NCBI GenBank assembly: GCA_031406155.1 | Contig: JANOGW010000045.1 | Location: 1-64,000, forward strand | DNA: 64,000 bases | DNA from: JACMNW01 sp031406155 | GTDB taxonomy: Bacteria; Pseudomonadota; Alphaproteobacteria; Rhodobacterales; Rhodobacteraceae | Direction of reading: 5' to 3' | Program-made: the position numbers and the translations under genes | Shown: positions 21,930 to 31,318 of the stretch, piece by piece | Position numbering within the stretch: position 1 is the stretch's first letter | Layout: each line of letters opens with the position of its first letter | The notes under the pieces: generated by a model | Database searches by the model: none | What the model saw: only the letters and a program-made list of their open reading frames with translations | Told to the model about the DNA's origin: nothing

Positions 21930-23155
21930 GTGAGCGGTCGTTTGTGGGGGTCGCGGATTGGCTCGCGCATCCAGCCGGACCGAAACTCAACCCTATCACA
22001 GCCGGCGAATATCGCCATGCGGTTGAGCTCGCTTTCCAGTTTGGCCATGCGGCCTTGGCCTAGTTTGAAGCCGGGTTCGGGCCAGATGGCGCGGACTTCC
22101 AGCACGCCGCGGGCGCGGATGGCTTTCATGTCTATGCGGGCGATGATTTGCGCGCCTTCGAGGATGGGGAAGACGTAGTAGCCGTAGGTGCGTTTGGCTT
22201 CTGGCACGAAAACCTCGATCCGGTAGGTGAAGCCGAACAGGCGCTCGGCGCGGTTGCGGTCACGCAGGGCGGGATCGAAGGGCGACAGGATGCGGATGCG
22301 AGCGGGGGGTTCGGACGGGATTTCGGTCAGGGTTTCGGGGTGGGTGTAAGTGGGGCGGTGGGTGCCGTCGGCGGCCTGAACGGCGATTTCGACAAGGGTG
22401 CCGCGGCGGAGTTCATCGCGGCACCATTGCCGTGCATCGGCGATGGGGACGGCGTTCCAGTAGGCGGCGATTTCGGTGGGGGTGGCGAAGCCGAGGTGGT
22501 TCAGGGCGGAATTGCAGGCCCAATTTGTGCTGGCTTCAAGGTCGGGCGTGGCTGCGCGGTGGGCATCGGGGATGACGCGTTCGGTCAGGTCATAGACCTT
22601 TTGGAAGCCGTCGCGCCTCGTGATGGATAGGGCACCAGTGCGCCACAGCCATTCAAGCGCGGTTTTGGACGGGTGCCAATCCCACCAGCCGCCTTTGCCC
22701 CGCTCCTCGCCCACGCCGACGTCGGTGCTTGTGACCGGCCCGTGCGCGGCGATGCGGTTCAGGATTTCATCGAACTTGGCTTCGTAGCCGTCGCGAAACC
22801 AGTTGCGCCAGTTGTCGTGCAGGCGGTGGGTGTCGCGGGCAAAGCGGTGTTGCCAATGCGGGAACAGGTGGACGGGCACGATCGAGGCGTCATGCGTCCA
22901 ATGTTCGAACAGGGTGCGGTCGCGTTCCAGCAGACGTTTGAGGTTTTCGGGTTTGTAGGATTGGCGGCGGGCAAACAGGATCATGTGATGCGCGCGTTCG
23001 ACCGTATTGATGCTGTCGACCTGCACAAAGCCGATCCGGGTGATCAGGTCAGCAAGGGCTTCGCCTTTGGCCGGGCCGGTCGGGGTATCGCAAAGGGCAT
23101 GGCGCGCAAGGAAGATGCGCCGGGCGGTGGAGTTGGGGAGGATGGCCAGGGTCAT
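21926..23155 (-). CDS. YcaQ-type winged-helix DNA glycosylase family protein, 409 aa
   Basis: The protein contains SINTVERAHHMILFARRQSY, TLFEHWTHDASIVPVHLFPH, a winged-helix region and the conserved ILSPFDPALRDRNRAERLFG plus YRIEVFVPEAKRTYGYYVFP. These are signatures of the HTH_42/YcaQ family (E. coli YcaQ and Streptomyces AlkZ unhook DNA interstrand crosslinks). The QxQ-type active-site motif of AlkZ is not obvious here, so the exact substrate is uncertain. The ATG at 23155 (MTLAILPN) was chosen at the beginning of homology; upstream open frame is unrelated. Downstream it is coupled to the GFA gene. Confidence 0.85.
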   Translation of the reverse strand: MTLAILPNSTARRIFLARHALCDTPTGPAKGEALADLITRIGFVQVDSINTVERAHHMILFARRQSYKPENLKRLLERDRTLFEHWTHDASIVPVHLFPHWQHRFARDTHRLHDNWRNWFRDGYEAKFDEILNRIAAHGPVTSTDVGVGEERGKGGWWDWHPSKTALEWLWRTGALSITRRDGFQKVYDLTERVIPDAHRAATPDLEASTNWACNSALNHLGFATPTEIAAYWNAVPIADARQWCRDELRRGTLVEIAVQAADGTHRPTYTHPETLTEIPSEPPARIRILSPFDPALRDRNRAERLFGFTYRIEVFVPEAKRTYGYYVFPILEGAQIIARIDMKAIRARGVLEVRAIWPEPGFKLGQGRMAKLESELNRMAIFAGCDRVEFRSGWMREPIRDPHKRPLT

Positions 23156-23202
23156 GCCGCAAGGGGTAGCAGGCGGCCCAATCGGGTCAAGTCTTTGCGG
23201 CG

Positions 23203-24357
23203 TTAAGCCCGTGCTTTGCGCACCTTTTCCGTCGCCGATTTCAATTGCCCACACGCCGCCATGATGTCTTCGCCGCGCGGGGTGCGGATCGGGCTGGCAT
23301 AGCCGGCGTTGTGGATAATGTCGGCGAAGGCGTGAATGCGGTTGCCGGACGAGCGTTTGTAGGGGGCACCCGGCCATTCGTTGAACGGGATCAGGTTGAT
23401 CTTGGCGGGGATGCCGCGGATCAGATCGACCAGCCGGTGCGCGTCTTCCTTGCTGTCGTTGACGCCTTGCAGCATGACATATTCGAAAGTGATGCGTTCG
23501 GAATTGGTCAGGCCGGGATAGGCGCGCAGCGCGTCCAGCAAAGTCGCGATGTTCCACTTTTTGTTGATCGGCACCAGTTGGTCGCGCACCTCGTCCGTGG
23601 TGGCGTGGAACGACACCGCCAGCAGGCAGCCGATTTCGGTGGCAGTGCGGGCGATTTCGGGGACCACACCGCTGGTTGATAGGGTGATGCGGCGGCGGCC
23701 CAAGGCGATGCCTTCGTTATCCATGATGACGCGCAGGCCGTCGCGGACGTTTTCAAAGTTGTACAACGGCTCGCCCATGCCCATCAGCACGACGTTGGAG
23801 ATCAGGCGGCCTTCTTTGTTGGGGTCGCCCTGCACGGGCCATTCGTTCAGATCATCGCGGGCCAGCATAACCTGGCCGACAATTTCACCGGCGGTCAGGT
23901 TGCGAACCAGTTTTTGCGTGCCGGTATGGCAGAACGAACAGGTCAGCGTGCAGCCAACCTGGCTGGAAATGCACAAGGTGCCGCGGTCGGTTTCGGGGAT
24001 ATAAACAACCTCGACCTCATGCCCGCCCGCAATGCGGACAAGGTATTTGCGAGTGCCATCGGCGCTGATCTGGCGGGTGACAACTTGCGGGATTTCGATG
24101 CAGAAGCGGTTTGCCAGCATTGCCCGGTAGTCCTTGGCAAGGTTGGTCATGCCCGTAAAATCGCGCAGGCCCCAATGGTAGAGCCATGTCCAGATCTGGC
24201 CCGCGCGCATTTTGGCCTGGGTGCCTGGCGTGCCAGCCTCGATCAAGGCCTCGCGCAATTGATCACGGGTCAGGCCGATCACGTTGATCCGATCGGTCGC
24301 GGGTATCCTGCGCGGGATCGTCAGCACGTCTTGGGTGATCGGAGCGGTAACTGTCAT
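23203..24357 (-). CDS. rlmN: 23S rRNA (adenine2503-C2)/tRNA methyltransferase RlmN, 384 aa
   Basis: A radical SAM enzyme that methylates A2503 of 23S rRNA and A37 of some tRNAs. The iron-sulfur cluster motif is GCTLTCSFCHTGTQ (Cys136, Cys140, Cys143), followed by VVLMGMGEPLYNFENV. The C-terminal part carries the methyl-carrier cysteine in IMAACGQLK. The start at 24357 (MTVTAPITQDVL) has AAAGG at the right distance and fits relatives. An alternative ATG 27 bases upstream lacks such a site. Confidence 0.97.
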   Translation of the reverse strand: MTVTAPITQDVLTIPRRIPATDRINVIGLTRDQLREALIEAGTPGTQAKMRAGQIWTWLYHWGLRDFTGMTNLAKDYRAMLANRFCIEIPQVVTRQISADGTRKYLVRIAGGHEVEVVYIPETDRGTLCISSQVGCTLTCSFCHTGTQKLVRNLTAGEIVGQVMLARDDLNEWPVQGDPNKEGRLISNVVLMGMGEPLYNFENVRDGLRVIMDNEGIALGRRRITLSTSGVVPEIARTATEIGCLLAVSFHATTDEVRDQLVPINKKWNIATLLDALRAYPGLTNSERITFEYVMLQGVNDSKEDAHRLVDLIRGIPAKINLIPFNEWPGAPYKRSSGNRIHAFADIIHNAGYASPIRTPRGEDIMAACGQLKSATEKVRKARA

Positions 24358-24442
24358 GGGAACCTTTGGCAAATCCGGGGTCATGCCCGATTGCAACGTG
24401 ATATAGGGGATAATGCCAGAAAACAAAACCGGAGCGTGTTGG

Positions 24443-24474
24443 AAAAAAAAGCCCCGGCGTCGCGTGCCGGGGGC
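24443..24474 (-). terminator. Intrinsic terminator for the IalB-family gene
   Basis: Read on the minus strand: GCCCCCGGC, a seven-base loop, GCCGGGGC, then eight T. A classic rho-independent terminator placed 26 bases after the stop of the gene at 24500-25036. Confidence 0.88.
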
Positions 24475-24499
24475 TAATAGGTTCAGTGCCAAATGGGCA

Positions 24500-25036
24500 C
24501 TATTTGCAGCGCGTCTCTGCTTCTTCCATCGCTGCGGTGAAACCGCGCAGCGAAAAGGTGTCTTGCGTCTTCGTGCCTTTTCCGGATTGTCCTGACAGAA
24601 TAGCGGTGGTGCCGCCTTTGAGGGCCGCCAGCAAGGCCGCGTCATCGGCAGCACTTGTCGGCCACGCCCACTCGCCATCCGAAAACAACTCGAACACCGT
24701 GCCGCCGATATCAATTTTCACGGTTGATCCGGCCGCGAAAGGGTAGCCGCCGGTAAAGGACACTTCACCACTTGCACCCGAACCGGGGCGGAAGGTGACG
24801 AACAGCAAGATGTCACCGCGCCGAACCGAAACCGGCGCACCGTCGCGCGTGTTCACGGTTTCCATCGGGCTGGAAACGCCCCAGCATTCCTTCGGGCTTT
24901 CTTCGGTAAACACGCTCCAATCGGTTTTGACGGCGACCTGATTGGTGGATTCTTGCGCACTGGCAAAAGTGGCGATGCCAGACAGGGCTGCTGCGATCAC
25001 TACGCGACCAATAACGCGCCCGGGAAACGATTTCAT
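24500..25036 (-). CDS. Invasion-associated locus B (IalB) family periplasmic protein, 178 aa
   Basis: The signal peptide MKSFPGRVIGRVVIAAALSG ends near FASAQ. The mature part has WSVFTEESPKECWGVSSP, FVTFRPGSGASGEVSFTGGY and FELFSDGEWAWPTSAADDAA, the pattern of the IalB family common in alphaproteobacteria (conserved cysteines, one near the C-terminus, ETRCK). The family is named after a Bartonella invasion protein, but in free-living species the role is unknown. Monocistronic, with its own terminator. It is divergent from the asparaginase gene. Confidence 0.85.
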   Translation of the reverse strand: MKSFPGRVIGRVVIAAALSGIATFASAQESTNQVAVKTDWSVFTEESPKECWGVSSPMETVNTRDGAPVSVRRGDILLFVTFRPGSGASGEVSFTGGYPFAAGSTVKIDIGGTVFELFSDGEWAWPTSAADDAALLAALKGGTTAILSGQSGKGTKTQDTFSLRGFTAAMEEAETRCK

Positions 25037-25210
25037 ATCTTACAGAGCCTCCAACTGCTCACTCTAGCGCCTGCCCGACCAATGCCGCGATTGCGCGTGC
25101 TTTTCCGGTAGCGTCTGGCAGGCCATCTTAGTATCCAACCCTTAACGCAAAAGATGCGCGCGGCGAAAGCCCCATGGGCGACAAATCGCGCATCTGTGAG
25201 AGGGAAATTG

Positions 25211-26209
25211 ATGGCAATTGCAGTTCCGATGGTGGAATTATGGCGCGGCGGGTTGTTGGAAAGCAGCCATTGCGGCCATGCGGTGATCTGCGATGCCAAG
25301 AGTGGGATCGTCGAAAGCTGGGGTGATCCGGGCGCAGTGATCTTTCCTCGGTCATCCTGCAAGATGATCCAGGCGCTGCCGTTGATCGAAAGCGGTGCGG
25401 CAGATGCAGCCGGATTGACCGAGGCGCAGCTGGCGTTGTCATGCGCCAGTCACCGGGGCGCCGCGGTTCACACGGATATGGTGACCCGCTGGCTGGGTGA
25501 TCTTGGATTGACGCAAAACGATCTGCGCTGTGGTCCGCAGGAACCCGAAGACAGGGATGCCCGCGACGGGTTGATCCGGGCTTTTGAGGCCCCGTGCCAG
25601 ATCCACAACAACTGTTCGGGCAAACATTCCGGGTTTCTGACGCTGAACAAGCATTTGAAAGCGGGGCCAGAATACACCGAGGCCGATCATCCGGTGCAAA
25701 AGGCCGTGCTCGATGCCTTTGACGACATGACCGGCGAGACAAGCCCCGGCTTCGGCATTGATGGGTGTTCGGCGCCGAATTTTGCGACGTCGCTCCTCGG
25801 GTTGGCGCGGGCAATGGCACGGTTTGCATCCGCCGATGGCAGCGGAGATGCGCGCAGCCGTGCGGCGTATCGGCTGACGCGGGCGATGGCCGGCCATCCC
25901 GAACTGATCGAAGGTTCACGCGGCGCAGACACCGATCTTATGCGGGCGATGGGTGGGCGGGTCGCCACAAAGGGCGGCGCTGACGGCGTCTATGTGGCGA
26001 TCATACCGGAGTTACGGCTTGGTATTGCGCTGAAAATCATGGATGGAGCGGCGCGGGCAAAAGAGGCGGCAATCGCCTCGCTCCTTGTGCGCATGGGGGT
26101 ACTGGAGGCAGGCCACCCGGCGACACAGCATCGGCTTGGAATTGACCTGCGAAACAGGCGGGGCTTGCGGTTTGGTGAATTGCGTCTGGCACAAGGGTTC
26201 GCGCCGTAG
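25211..26209 (+). CDS. L-asparaginase, rhizobial ReAV-like class (Asparaginase_II family), 332 aa
   Basis: Hydrolyses L-asparagine to aspartate and ammonia. The serine-lysine catalytic arrangement reported for Rhizobium etli ReAV is present at the same numbering: Ser48 and Lys51 in PRSSCKMIQALP, and Cys135 and Lys138 in HNNCSGKHSGFL (zinc-binding region), with a further cysteine in GFGIDGCSAPN (Cys186). This fold is related to beta-lactamases and unrelated to E. coli AnsA/AnsB. GAGGGA precedes the ATG at 25211, which has the family-like start MAIAVPMVELWRGG. Confidence 0.93.
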   Translation: MAIAVPMVELWRGGLLESSHCGHAVICDAKSGIVESWGDPGAVIFPRSSCKMIQALPLIESGAADAAGLTEAQLALSCASHRGAAVHTDMVTRWLGDLGLTQNDLRCGPQEPEDRDARDGLIRAFEAPCQIHNNCSGKHSGFLTLNKHLKAGPEYTEADHPVQKAVLDAFDDMTGETSPGFGIDGCSAPNFATSLLGLARAMARFASADGSGDARSRAAYRLTRAMAGHPELIEGSRGADTDLMRAMGGRVATKGGADGVYVAIIPELRLGIALKIMDGAARAKEAAIASLLVRMGVLEAGHPATQHRLGIDLRNRRGLRFGELRLAQGFAP

Positions 26210-26265
26210 CAAAAAGGGCAAAGCCCCTGTCAGGGCGACAGAGGCTTGGTCCTCACTCGCAAGCG

Positions 26266-26319
26266 CCCCGGACGCGCGGCTATTTGGGGGGGGCTAAGCA
26301 ACCGCCCGTCCGGGGTTTT
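26266..26319 (+). terminator. Possible terminator after the asparaginase gene
   Basis: CCCCGGACG at 26266-26274 pairs perfectly with CGTCCGGGG at 26307-26315 and is followed by TTTT. The loop is long (32 bases), so efficiency is uncertain. Confidence 0.4.
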
Positions 26320-26470
26320 GTTGACTCGCAACAATCACGGTATGCTGGCCAATCTGGGCAGGGATTGGGAACAATCATGGCCATGCGTCGGTCATTGCAT
26401 GGCTGAAATCAGACGAACGTAGCCTGCACCAAGAGCTTGATTTGCGGACAGACACCGTTAATCATGTGCC

Positions 26471-26818
26471 ATGACCTTTCAGGTGCCAATGCAAAACGCA
26501 CAAAGAACCGACGCGGTTGAGCAGATCAGCTTTGATCGGCGGGAACTGTCGGCAATTCTTGCACTTTATGGCCGTATGGTGGCCAGTGGCGAATGGCGCG
26601 ATTACGGCATTTCGTGCCTGCGCGAACTGGCGGTGTTTTCGGTGTTTCGGCGGACGGCGGAGTTTCCGTTATACCGGATTGAGAAACGCCCGAAACTGCG
26701 GGCGAAACAGGGAATGTATGCGGTTGTCGGCATGGATGGGCAGATTTTGCGGCGGGGGCACGATTTGGTGGCCGTGCTGCGGGTGCTGGAAAGCAAGCTG
26801 ATCCGGGCGGTGGATTAA
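26471..26818 (+). CDS. DUF2794 family protein, 115 aa
   Basis: A small conserved alphaproteobacterial protein: ISFDRRELSAILALYGRMVA, SGEWRDYGISCLRELAVFSV, FPLYRIEKRPKLRAKQGMY and HDLVAVLRVLESKL. No function is established. An internal ATG at 26489 has a better ribosome-site match than 26471, so the first six residues may not be translated. Its stop codon shares the bases TTAA (26815-26818) with the stop of the convergent NlpC/P60 gene. Confidence 0.88.
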   Translation: MTFQVPMQNAQRTDAVEQISFDRRELSAILALYGRMVASGEWRDYGISCLRELAVFSVFRRTAEFPLYRIEKRPKLRAKQGMYAVVGMDGQILRRGHDLVAVLRVLESKLIRAVD

Positions 26819-27636
26819 AGCCTTCTGCGGGCCGTGACCGGGCCGCCGCCTTGGTCGATGATGCGTTTGATGGCGGAACGGGTGTTTTCCATGACGACGG
26901 CCATGAAGGCGGCGGTGGCGTGGATCATGAAATCGGCGTTCATGCACAGCGCGACGTGACCATCCCAGAACAGCAGATCACCGCGTTTGAGGGCGGCTTT
27001 TTCGGAGATGAGTTTGCCGAGGACTTGTTGCAGGTCACTGTCGCCGGGGCAATCTTTGCCACACGCCATCAGGCAGGCTTGCACAAGGCCGGAACAATCA
27101 AGTCCCGCGCGGCTGTTGCCCCCCCACAGATAGGGCGTGCCAAGGAAGGTCTGCGCAATGGCCACCGGGTCTTTGTGCCAATCGCCCAGTTTGCGCAGAT
27201 GCAGCGTAGGCACGTAGCCCCGCGTGGTTTGGGTGAATTTGCCGTCCTCGCCAATGGCAGTGACGCGGGCATTCAGGGACAGCGTGCCGGTCTCGCGCAG
27301 TTTGATGCTGGGGCCGGGGTAAAGGTTGGTTGCCGGGGCGGCGACCCAGTGGGTTGGGGCCTCGGCGGGGCCAAGGGCGGTTTCGGGCAAGTAGCCGCAA
27401 TAGCCGTCTTTGGTGGATTGACCGAACGCATGGCCCTGATGGCGGTCAATGATGGTGAAGCCGTCGCCAAGCAGCAGTTGGCGTTCGCGCGGGCCATTGG
27501 GGCTGGCCAGCAGGTCAGTCAGTGGTTGGATCAGCTGCGCTGGCTCACCTTTGGTGAAAACCGACGCGTCGATGCTGCCGCGCAGAGTTTCAAGGGCAGC
27601 GCGGGCATTGGCGGGGGTAATGCGCGGATCGGTCAC
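26815..27636 (-). CDS. NlpC/P60-family cysteine peptidase, 273 aa
   Basis: A probable peptidoglycan peptide hydrolase. The catalytic domain is at the C-terminus, with GLDCSGLVQACL (Cys181), WDGHVALCM (His227) and MIHATAA (His239) as the likely triad. Residues about 50-150 hold SH3-like regions (GYCGYLPETAL, TRGYVPTLHLRKLGDW). No signal peptide is visible, so export may be non-classical or the substrate may be recycled cell-wall peptides in the cytoplasm. Its start overlaps the stop of the leucyl aminopeptidase gene as ATGA. Co-expression with an aminopeptidase supports a peptide-recycling role. Confidence 0.93.
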   Translation of the reverse strand: MTDPRITPANARAALETLRGSIDASVFTKGEPAQLIQPLTDLLASPNGPRERQLLLGDGFTIIDRHQGHAFGQSTKDGYCGYLPETALGPAEAPTHWVAAPATNLYPGPSIKLRETGTLSLNARVTAIGEDGKFTQTTRGYVPTLHLRKLGDWHKDPVAIAQTFLGTPYLWGGNSRAGLDCSGLVQACLMACGKDCPGDSDLQQVLGKLISEKAALKRGDLLFWDGHVALCMNADFMIHATAAFMAVVMENTRSAIKRIIDQGGGPVTARRRL

Positions 27637-29021
27637 AGGCCGAGCACCTTTGGCAGGGCAGCAAGCAATGCGCGTGCGCCTTGGCCGACGCCGCCTTTGG
27701 GGCGGGCGGGGGCATCGGATGGAGTGTGGCCGTAGATATCAAAATGCATGTAGCGTGGGCAGGATACGAAGCGGCGCAGGAACAGGGCGGCGGTGATGGA
27801 ACCGGCAAGGCCGCCTGCGGGGGCATTGTCCAGATCGGCGATTTTGGGCTCGATCATCGGCTCGTAAGCATCCCAGAACGGCAGGCGCCAGACCGGATCG
27901 AACGCGCCCGGTGCCGCGTCGGACAGGGCTGCAGCAAAGGCCTCGTCATCTGTGTAGAACGGAGCAAGGTCCGGGCCGACGGCGACACGGGCAGCACCGG
28001 TGAGAGTAGCCATCGAGATGATCGCGTCCGGCGTTTCTTCATCGGCCCAGGCAAGGGCATCGGCAAGGACAAGGCGGCCTTCGGCATCGGTATTGTTGAT
28101 CTCGACCGTCAGGCCTTTGCGCGATGTCAGGATATCGCTGGGCCGCATGGCGTTGCCAGCAATGGAATTTTCAACAGCCGGCACGATGACCCGCAGTTGC
28201 AGGGGCAGGTTCAGTGCCATGATCATGTGGGCTAGGCCCATGACAGTGGCCGCACCGCCCATGTCTTTTTTCATCAAAAGCATGCCGGACGAGGGTTTGA
28301 TATCAAGCCCGCCAGTATCAAAGCACACACCCTTGCCGACCAGGGTCAGGCGTGGCCCGGATGTGCCCCAGCGCAGGCTGAGGATGCGCGGCGCGCGGGT
28401 CGAGGCGCGGCCAACAGCGTGGATCATGGGGAAGTCTTGCGTCAGCAGATTATCGCCAGAGATAACCTCGGTCTTGGCGTCGAAACGCGCGGCAAGGGCA
28501 AGGAATGCAGTTTCCAGTTCGGCCGGGCCCATGTCCGAGGACGGGGTGTTAATCAGGTCGCGCGTCAGAAACTCACCCGTCGCCATGGCGATGAGCTTGG
28601 TCGCGTCGCAGCCTTCGGGGGCTTTCAGCACGACTTGAGGGGAGGCGGCCTTGCCGGGCCGATAGCGATCAAACTTATAAGTCGCAAGCAGCGAACCAAG
28701 GGCCGCTTCGTCGCGTTGAGTTTGCGTAAGATTGCCTTCGAGGTGCCAGGTTCCGGCCGGCAGGGTTTGCAGCGCGCGGGCCAGACCAAAACGTGTGCGG
28801 GCTTGGGACTTTGCGGTGCCAAGCCCAGCGACCGCAGCGACGACGGACCCATCAGCACCGGGCAGAAGGCGCATCTCGCCAGACGCCGCGTCGAAGCTTT
28901 GGCCTGCGAGCCATGTTTGCCAGTGGGCGGGTTGGCGCGACCTCCAGCTCACAAGATCATCGGCGGATACGACATGCAGCGCGCGCGACGGGCTGGCGGG
29001 ATCGGCAAAGGTCATGGTCAT
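27633..29021 (-). CDS. Leucyl aminopeptidase family protein (M17), 462 aa
   Basis: A two-metal exopeptidase that removes N-terminal residues from peptides in the cytoplasm. The metal and catalytic region is intact: LVGKGVCFDTGGLDIKPSSG, LLMKKDMGGAATV and the signature NNTDAEGRLVLADALAW. The N-terminal domain is shorter than in PepA. The family includes PepA and PepB. In Rhodobacterales this shorter copy is generally next to an NlpC/P60 gene, as here. The start could be ATG 29021 or 29015. Confidence 0.94.
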   Translation of the reverse strand: MTMTFADPASPSRALHVVSADDLVSWRSRQPAHWQTWLAGQSFDAASGEMRLLPGADGSVVAAVAGLGTAKSQARTRFGLARALQTLPAGTWHLEGNLTQTQRDEAALGSLLATYKFDRYRPGKAASPQVVLKAPEGCDATKLIAMATGEFLTRDLINTPSSDMGPAELETAFLALAARFDAKTEVISGDNLLTQDFPMIHAVGRASTRAPRILSLRWGTSGPRLTLVGKGVCFDTGGLDIKPSSGMLLMKKDMGGAATVMGLAHMIMALNLPLQLRVIVPAVENSIAGNAMRPSDILTSRKGLTVEINNTDAEGRLVLADALAWADEETPDAIISMATLTGAARVAVGPDLAPFYTDDEAFAAALSDAAPGAFDPVWRLPFWDAYEPMIEPKIADLDNAPAGGLAGSITAALFLRRFVSCPRYMHFDIYGHTPSDAPARPKGGVGQGARALLAALPKVLGL

Positions 29022-29130
29022 TCAAGGCGTCCGGGATGCGAGGCTTTGGTGACATCACCGGCGCCATGAGATTGCATCAAAGCGTAACGCAACCGCCGCT
29101 GCCCGCAAGCCCCGGTTCGCCCTGACTTGG

Positions 29131-29529
29131 CTAAACCGACTGATCACGCGCAGACGGCTCGCAGGTCAGCGACCGTTCGGTCACCCGGATCAGCCGCGCC
29201 CAGACCGCCGAAAACGCGGTGACATCGCTACGATCAAAGCAGGTGCGCGCGTCATCAGCGACAGCACCCAGACTGACCATGCCCAGATGTTCCGCCATCC
29301 GCTGCACCTTGCGCAACTGGCGCGACACATCCGCCAGATCATGCGACCGGACCTGCCGCGCCAGCCCCGCCATGGCAAGGCCAAGTTCGGCCAGCGCCCG
29401 CGTGACCACCTGTTCGGCGGCCGATGTTCCCAGATTGCGATAGATCGTGGCGATCGGCTCCGCATCCTGGCGTACCCGTTCCACCAGCGGCAACGCTGCT
29501 ATGTTTGTCATTGTCTTCACCCACGTCAT
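29131..29529 (-). CDS. Conserved hypothetical helical protein, about 132 aa
   Basis: Not recognised with certainty. The sequence is helical and alanine/leucine-rich (RNLGTSAAEQVVTRALAELG, RSHDLADVSRQLRKVQRMAE, HLGMVSLGAVADDARTCFDR). The length and four-helix pattern resemble histidine phosphotransfer (Hpt) domains, but the expected HxLKG motif is not seen; the nearest is AEHLGMVSLG. An alternative start at 29511 (MTNIAALP) has a closer ribosome site. It stands between the aminopeptidase and the divergent carbonic anhydrase operon. Confidence 0.6.
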   Translation of the reverse strand: MTWVKTMTNIAALPLVERVRQDAEPIATIYRNLGTSAAEQVVTRALAELGLAMAGLARQVRSHDLADVSRQLRKVQRMAEHLGMVSLGAVADDARTCFDRSDVTAFSAVWARLIRVTERSLTCEPSARDQSV

Positions 29530-29659
29530 AGTTTCACACCCAAGGCCGATCTTGCGCCGCCGTGCTGAAGAAAAGGTTTCCTCCCACCAAAGAAACCCCT
29601 CGAATTTACTGCAATTCCAGCCTAGTTAGGCGCGAGCATCTTGCCGGGAGCGTGAATTG

Positions 29660-30307
29660 ATGGATCAGGCCAAGCCATTGCCAGCCTATCTTGTGCAACG
29701 ATTTCACGGCTGGCACGCGACTGCCTATCAAGACAACAAGGCCTGGTTTCGCAGACTTGCCGAAAGCGGCCAGCACCCGCGCGCGATGGTGATTTCGTGC
29801 TGCGACAGCCGGGTGCACGTAACCTCGATTTTCGGCGCGGATGAGGGCGAGTTTTTCATTCACCGCAACGTTGCCAATCTGGTGCCGCCGTATAATGCCG
29901 ACGGCCAGACGCATGGCACTTCGGCAGCGGTGGAGTATGCGGTCACCAGTCTGAAGGTGGCACATATCGTGGTGCTGGGGCATTCGAACTGCGGTGGGGT
30001 TAAGGGCTGCCACGACATGTGTTCCGGTCTGGCCCCGGAACTGGAAGTGAAATCATCCTTCGTCGGTCGCTGGATGGATATTCTTCGCCCCGGTTTCGAA
30101 CGGGTCGCGCATGTTGCAATCGCCGACCGGCCGCGCGCGTTAGAAAAGGCGGCGGTGGTGGTCAGCCTGGAAAACCTGATGACATTCCCCTTCGTGCGCA
30201 GTGCCGTCGAAGATGACATGCTGACGCTGCACGGGCTATGGACGGATACCGGCGCAGGCGGGCTGGAACAGTACGATCCAGCAACCGGCGGCTTTTCGGT
30301 AATCTGA
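29660..30307 (+). CDS. Beta-class carbonic anhydrase, 215 aa
   Basis: Interconverts CO2 and bicarbonate. Zinc ligands and the catalytic dyad are visible: CCDSR (Cys47 or Cys48, Asp49, Arg51) and LGHSNCGGVKG (His108, Cys111). The dimer/bicarbonate region LVPPYNADGQTHGTSAAVEY is normal. The ATG at 29660 follows a TTG and GGGAGCGTG. It is the first gene of an operon with the SbtA-type bicarbonate transporter and its SbtB-type regulator, so its task is probably to equilibrate imported bicarbonate or trapped CO2. Confidence 0.96.
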   Translation: MDQAKPLPAYLVQRFHGWHATAYQDNKAWFRRLAESGQHPRAMVISCCDSRVHVTSIFGADEGEFFIHRNVANLVPPYNADGQTHGTSAAVEYAVTSLKVAHIVVLGHSNCGGVKGCHDMCSGLAPELEVKSSFVGRWMDILRPGFERVAHVAIADRPRALEKAAVVVSLENLMTFPFVRSAVEDDMLTLHGLWTDTGAGGLEQYDPATGGFSVI

Positions 30308-30337
30308 CGTGGTAGGCCCGGAACTGAGGAGACGGTC

Positions 30338-31315
30338 TTGCAAGATGTCCTGACCCTGGCCGGTGAAAACCTGCTGACACCAATGATCCTGTGCTTTGCG
30401 CTGGGCCTCTTTGCCGCCATGGCACGATCCGAACTGTCTGTGCCCGAGGCGGCGGCAAAGGCGTTGTCGCTGTATCTGCTATTTGCCATCGGGTTCAAGG
30501 GTGGCGTCGCAGTTTCCGACAACGGCATTGATGCGCGCCTGCTTGCGGCGCTTGCCGGCGGCGTTGTTCTGTCATTCGCACTGCCGTTCGTGGCCTACGC
30601 CCTGCTGCGCGGGCTGACGCGGTTTTCGGTGATCGATGCGGCGGCGGTGGCGGCGCATTACGGATCGATCTCGATCGTGACGTTCGTTACCGCGACGTCG
30701 GTGCTAACCGCGCGCGGCATCGCCTATGAAGGCTACATGGTGGCGGTCGCGGCAGCGATGGAGGCACCTGCGATCGTCTCGGCGCTGTGGCTGGTCACCC
30801 GGCGCGGCAACGGCGCGCAGATGGATGCCGGACTGTGGCGCGAGATCTTGCTGAATGGGTCGATCGTGCTGCTGGTCGGGTCATTCCTGATCGGGCTGGT
30901 CACCGGGGCAGACGGTATGGCCCGGATTGACAGCTTTATCGTTGCGCCGTTTCAGGGGGTTTTGTGTCTGTTCCTGCTGGATATGGGGCTGGTTGCCGGG
31001 CGCGGCCTGCGTGGCTCGCGCGGTGTTCTGGGGCTCGGCGCGGTGCTGTTTGGCGTCTTGATGCCGCTGATCGGGGCGGCTGCCGGGCTTGGCATGGGGC
31101 TGATCCTTGGGCTTTCCGTCGGTGGTCTTGCACTATTGATGACGCTGTGCGCCTCGGCCAGCTACATCGCGGTGCCCGCTGCCATGCGCGTGGCCTTGCC
31201 GGAGGCGAACCCCTCAATCTATTTGACGCTGTCGCTTGGCGTGACGTTTCCCTTCAACCTTGTCCTTGGCATCCCGCTTTATGTGGCGATCGCCATGGCC
31301 GTAACGGCGGGCTGA
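30338..31315 (+). CDS. sbtA: SbtA-family sodium-dependent bicarbonate transporter, 325 aa
   Basis: About ten membrane helices, with family features near LLFAIGFKGGVAVSDNG (residues 47-63) and VAAHYGSISIVTFVTATSV in the first repeat, and LDMGLVAGRGLRG in the second. SbtA proteins take up bicarbonate with sodium. The start is the TTG at 30338, preceded by GAGGAGAC at the correct distance. No upstream ATG fits. It lies 30 bases after the carbonic anhydrase gene and 3 bases before the SbtB-like gene, so the three are co-transcribed. Confidence 0.92.
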   Translation: MQDVLTLAGENLLTPMILCFALGLFAAMARSELSVPEAAAKALSLYLLFAIGFKGGVAVSDNGIDARLLAALAGGVVLSFALPFVAYALLRGLTRFSVIDAAAVAAHYGSISIVTFVTATSVLTARGIAYEGYMVAVAAAMEAPAIVSALWLVTRRGNGAQMDAGLWREILLNGSIVLLVGSFLIGLVTGADGMARIDSFIVAPFQGVLCLFLLDMGLVAGRGLRGSRGVLGLGAVLFGVLMPLIGAAAGLGMGLILGLSVGGLALLMTLCASASYIAVPAAMRVALPEANPSIYLTLSLGVTFPFNLVLGIPLYVAIAMAVTAG

Positions 31316-31318
31316 CAC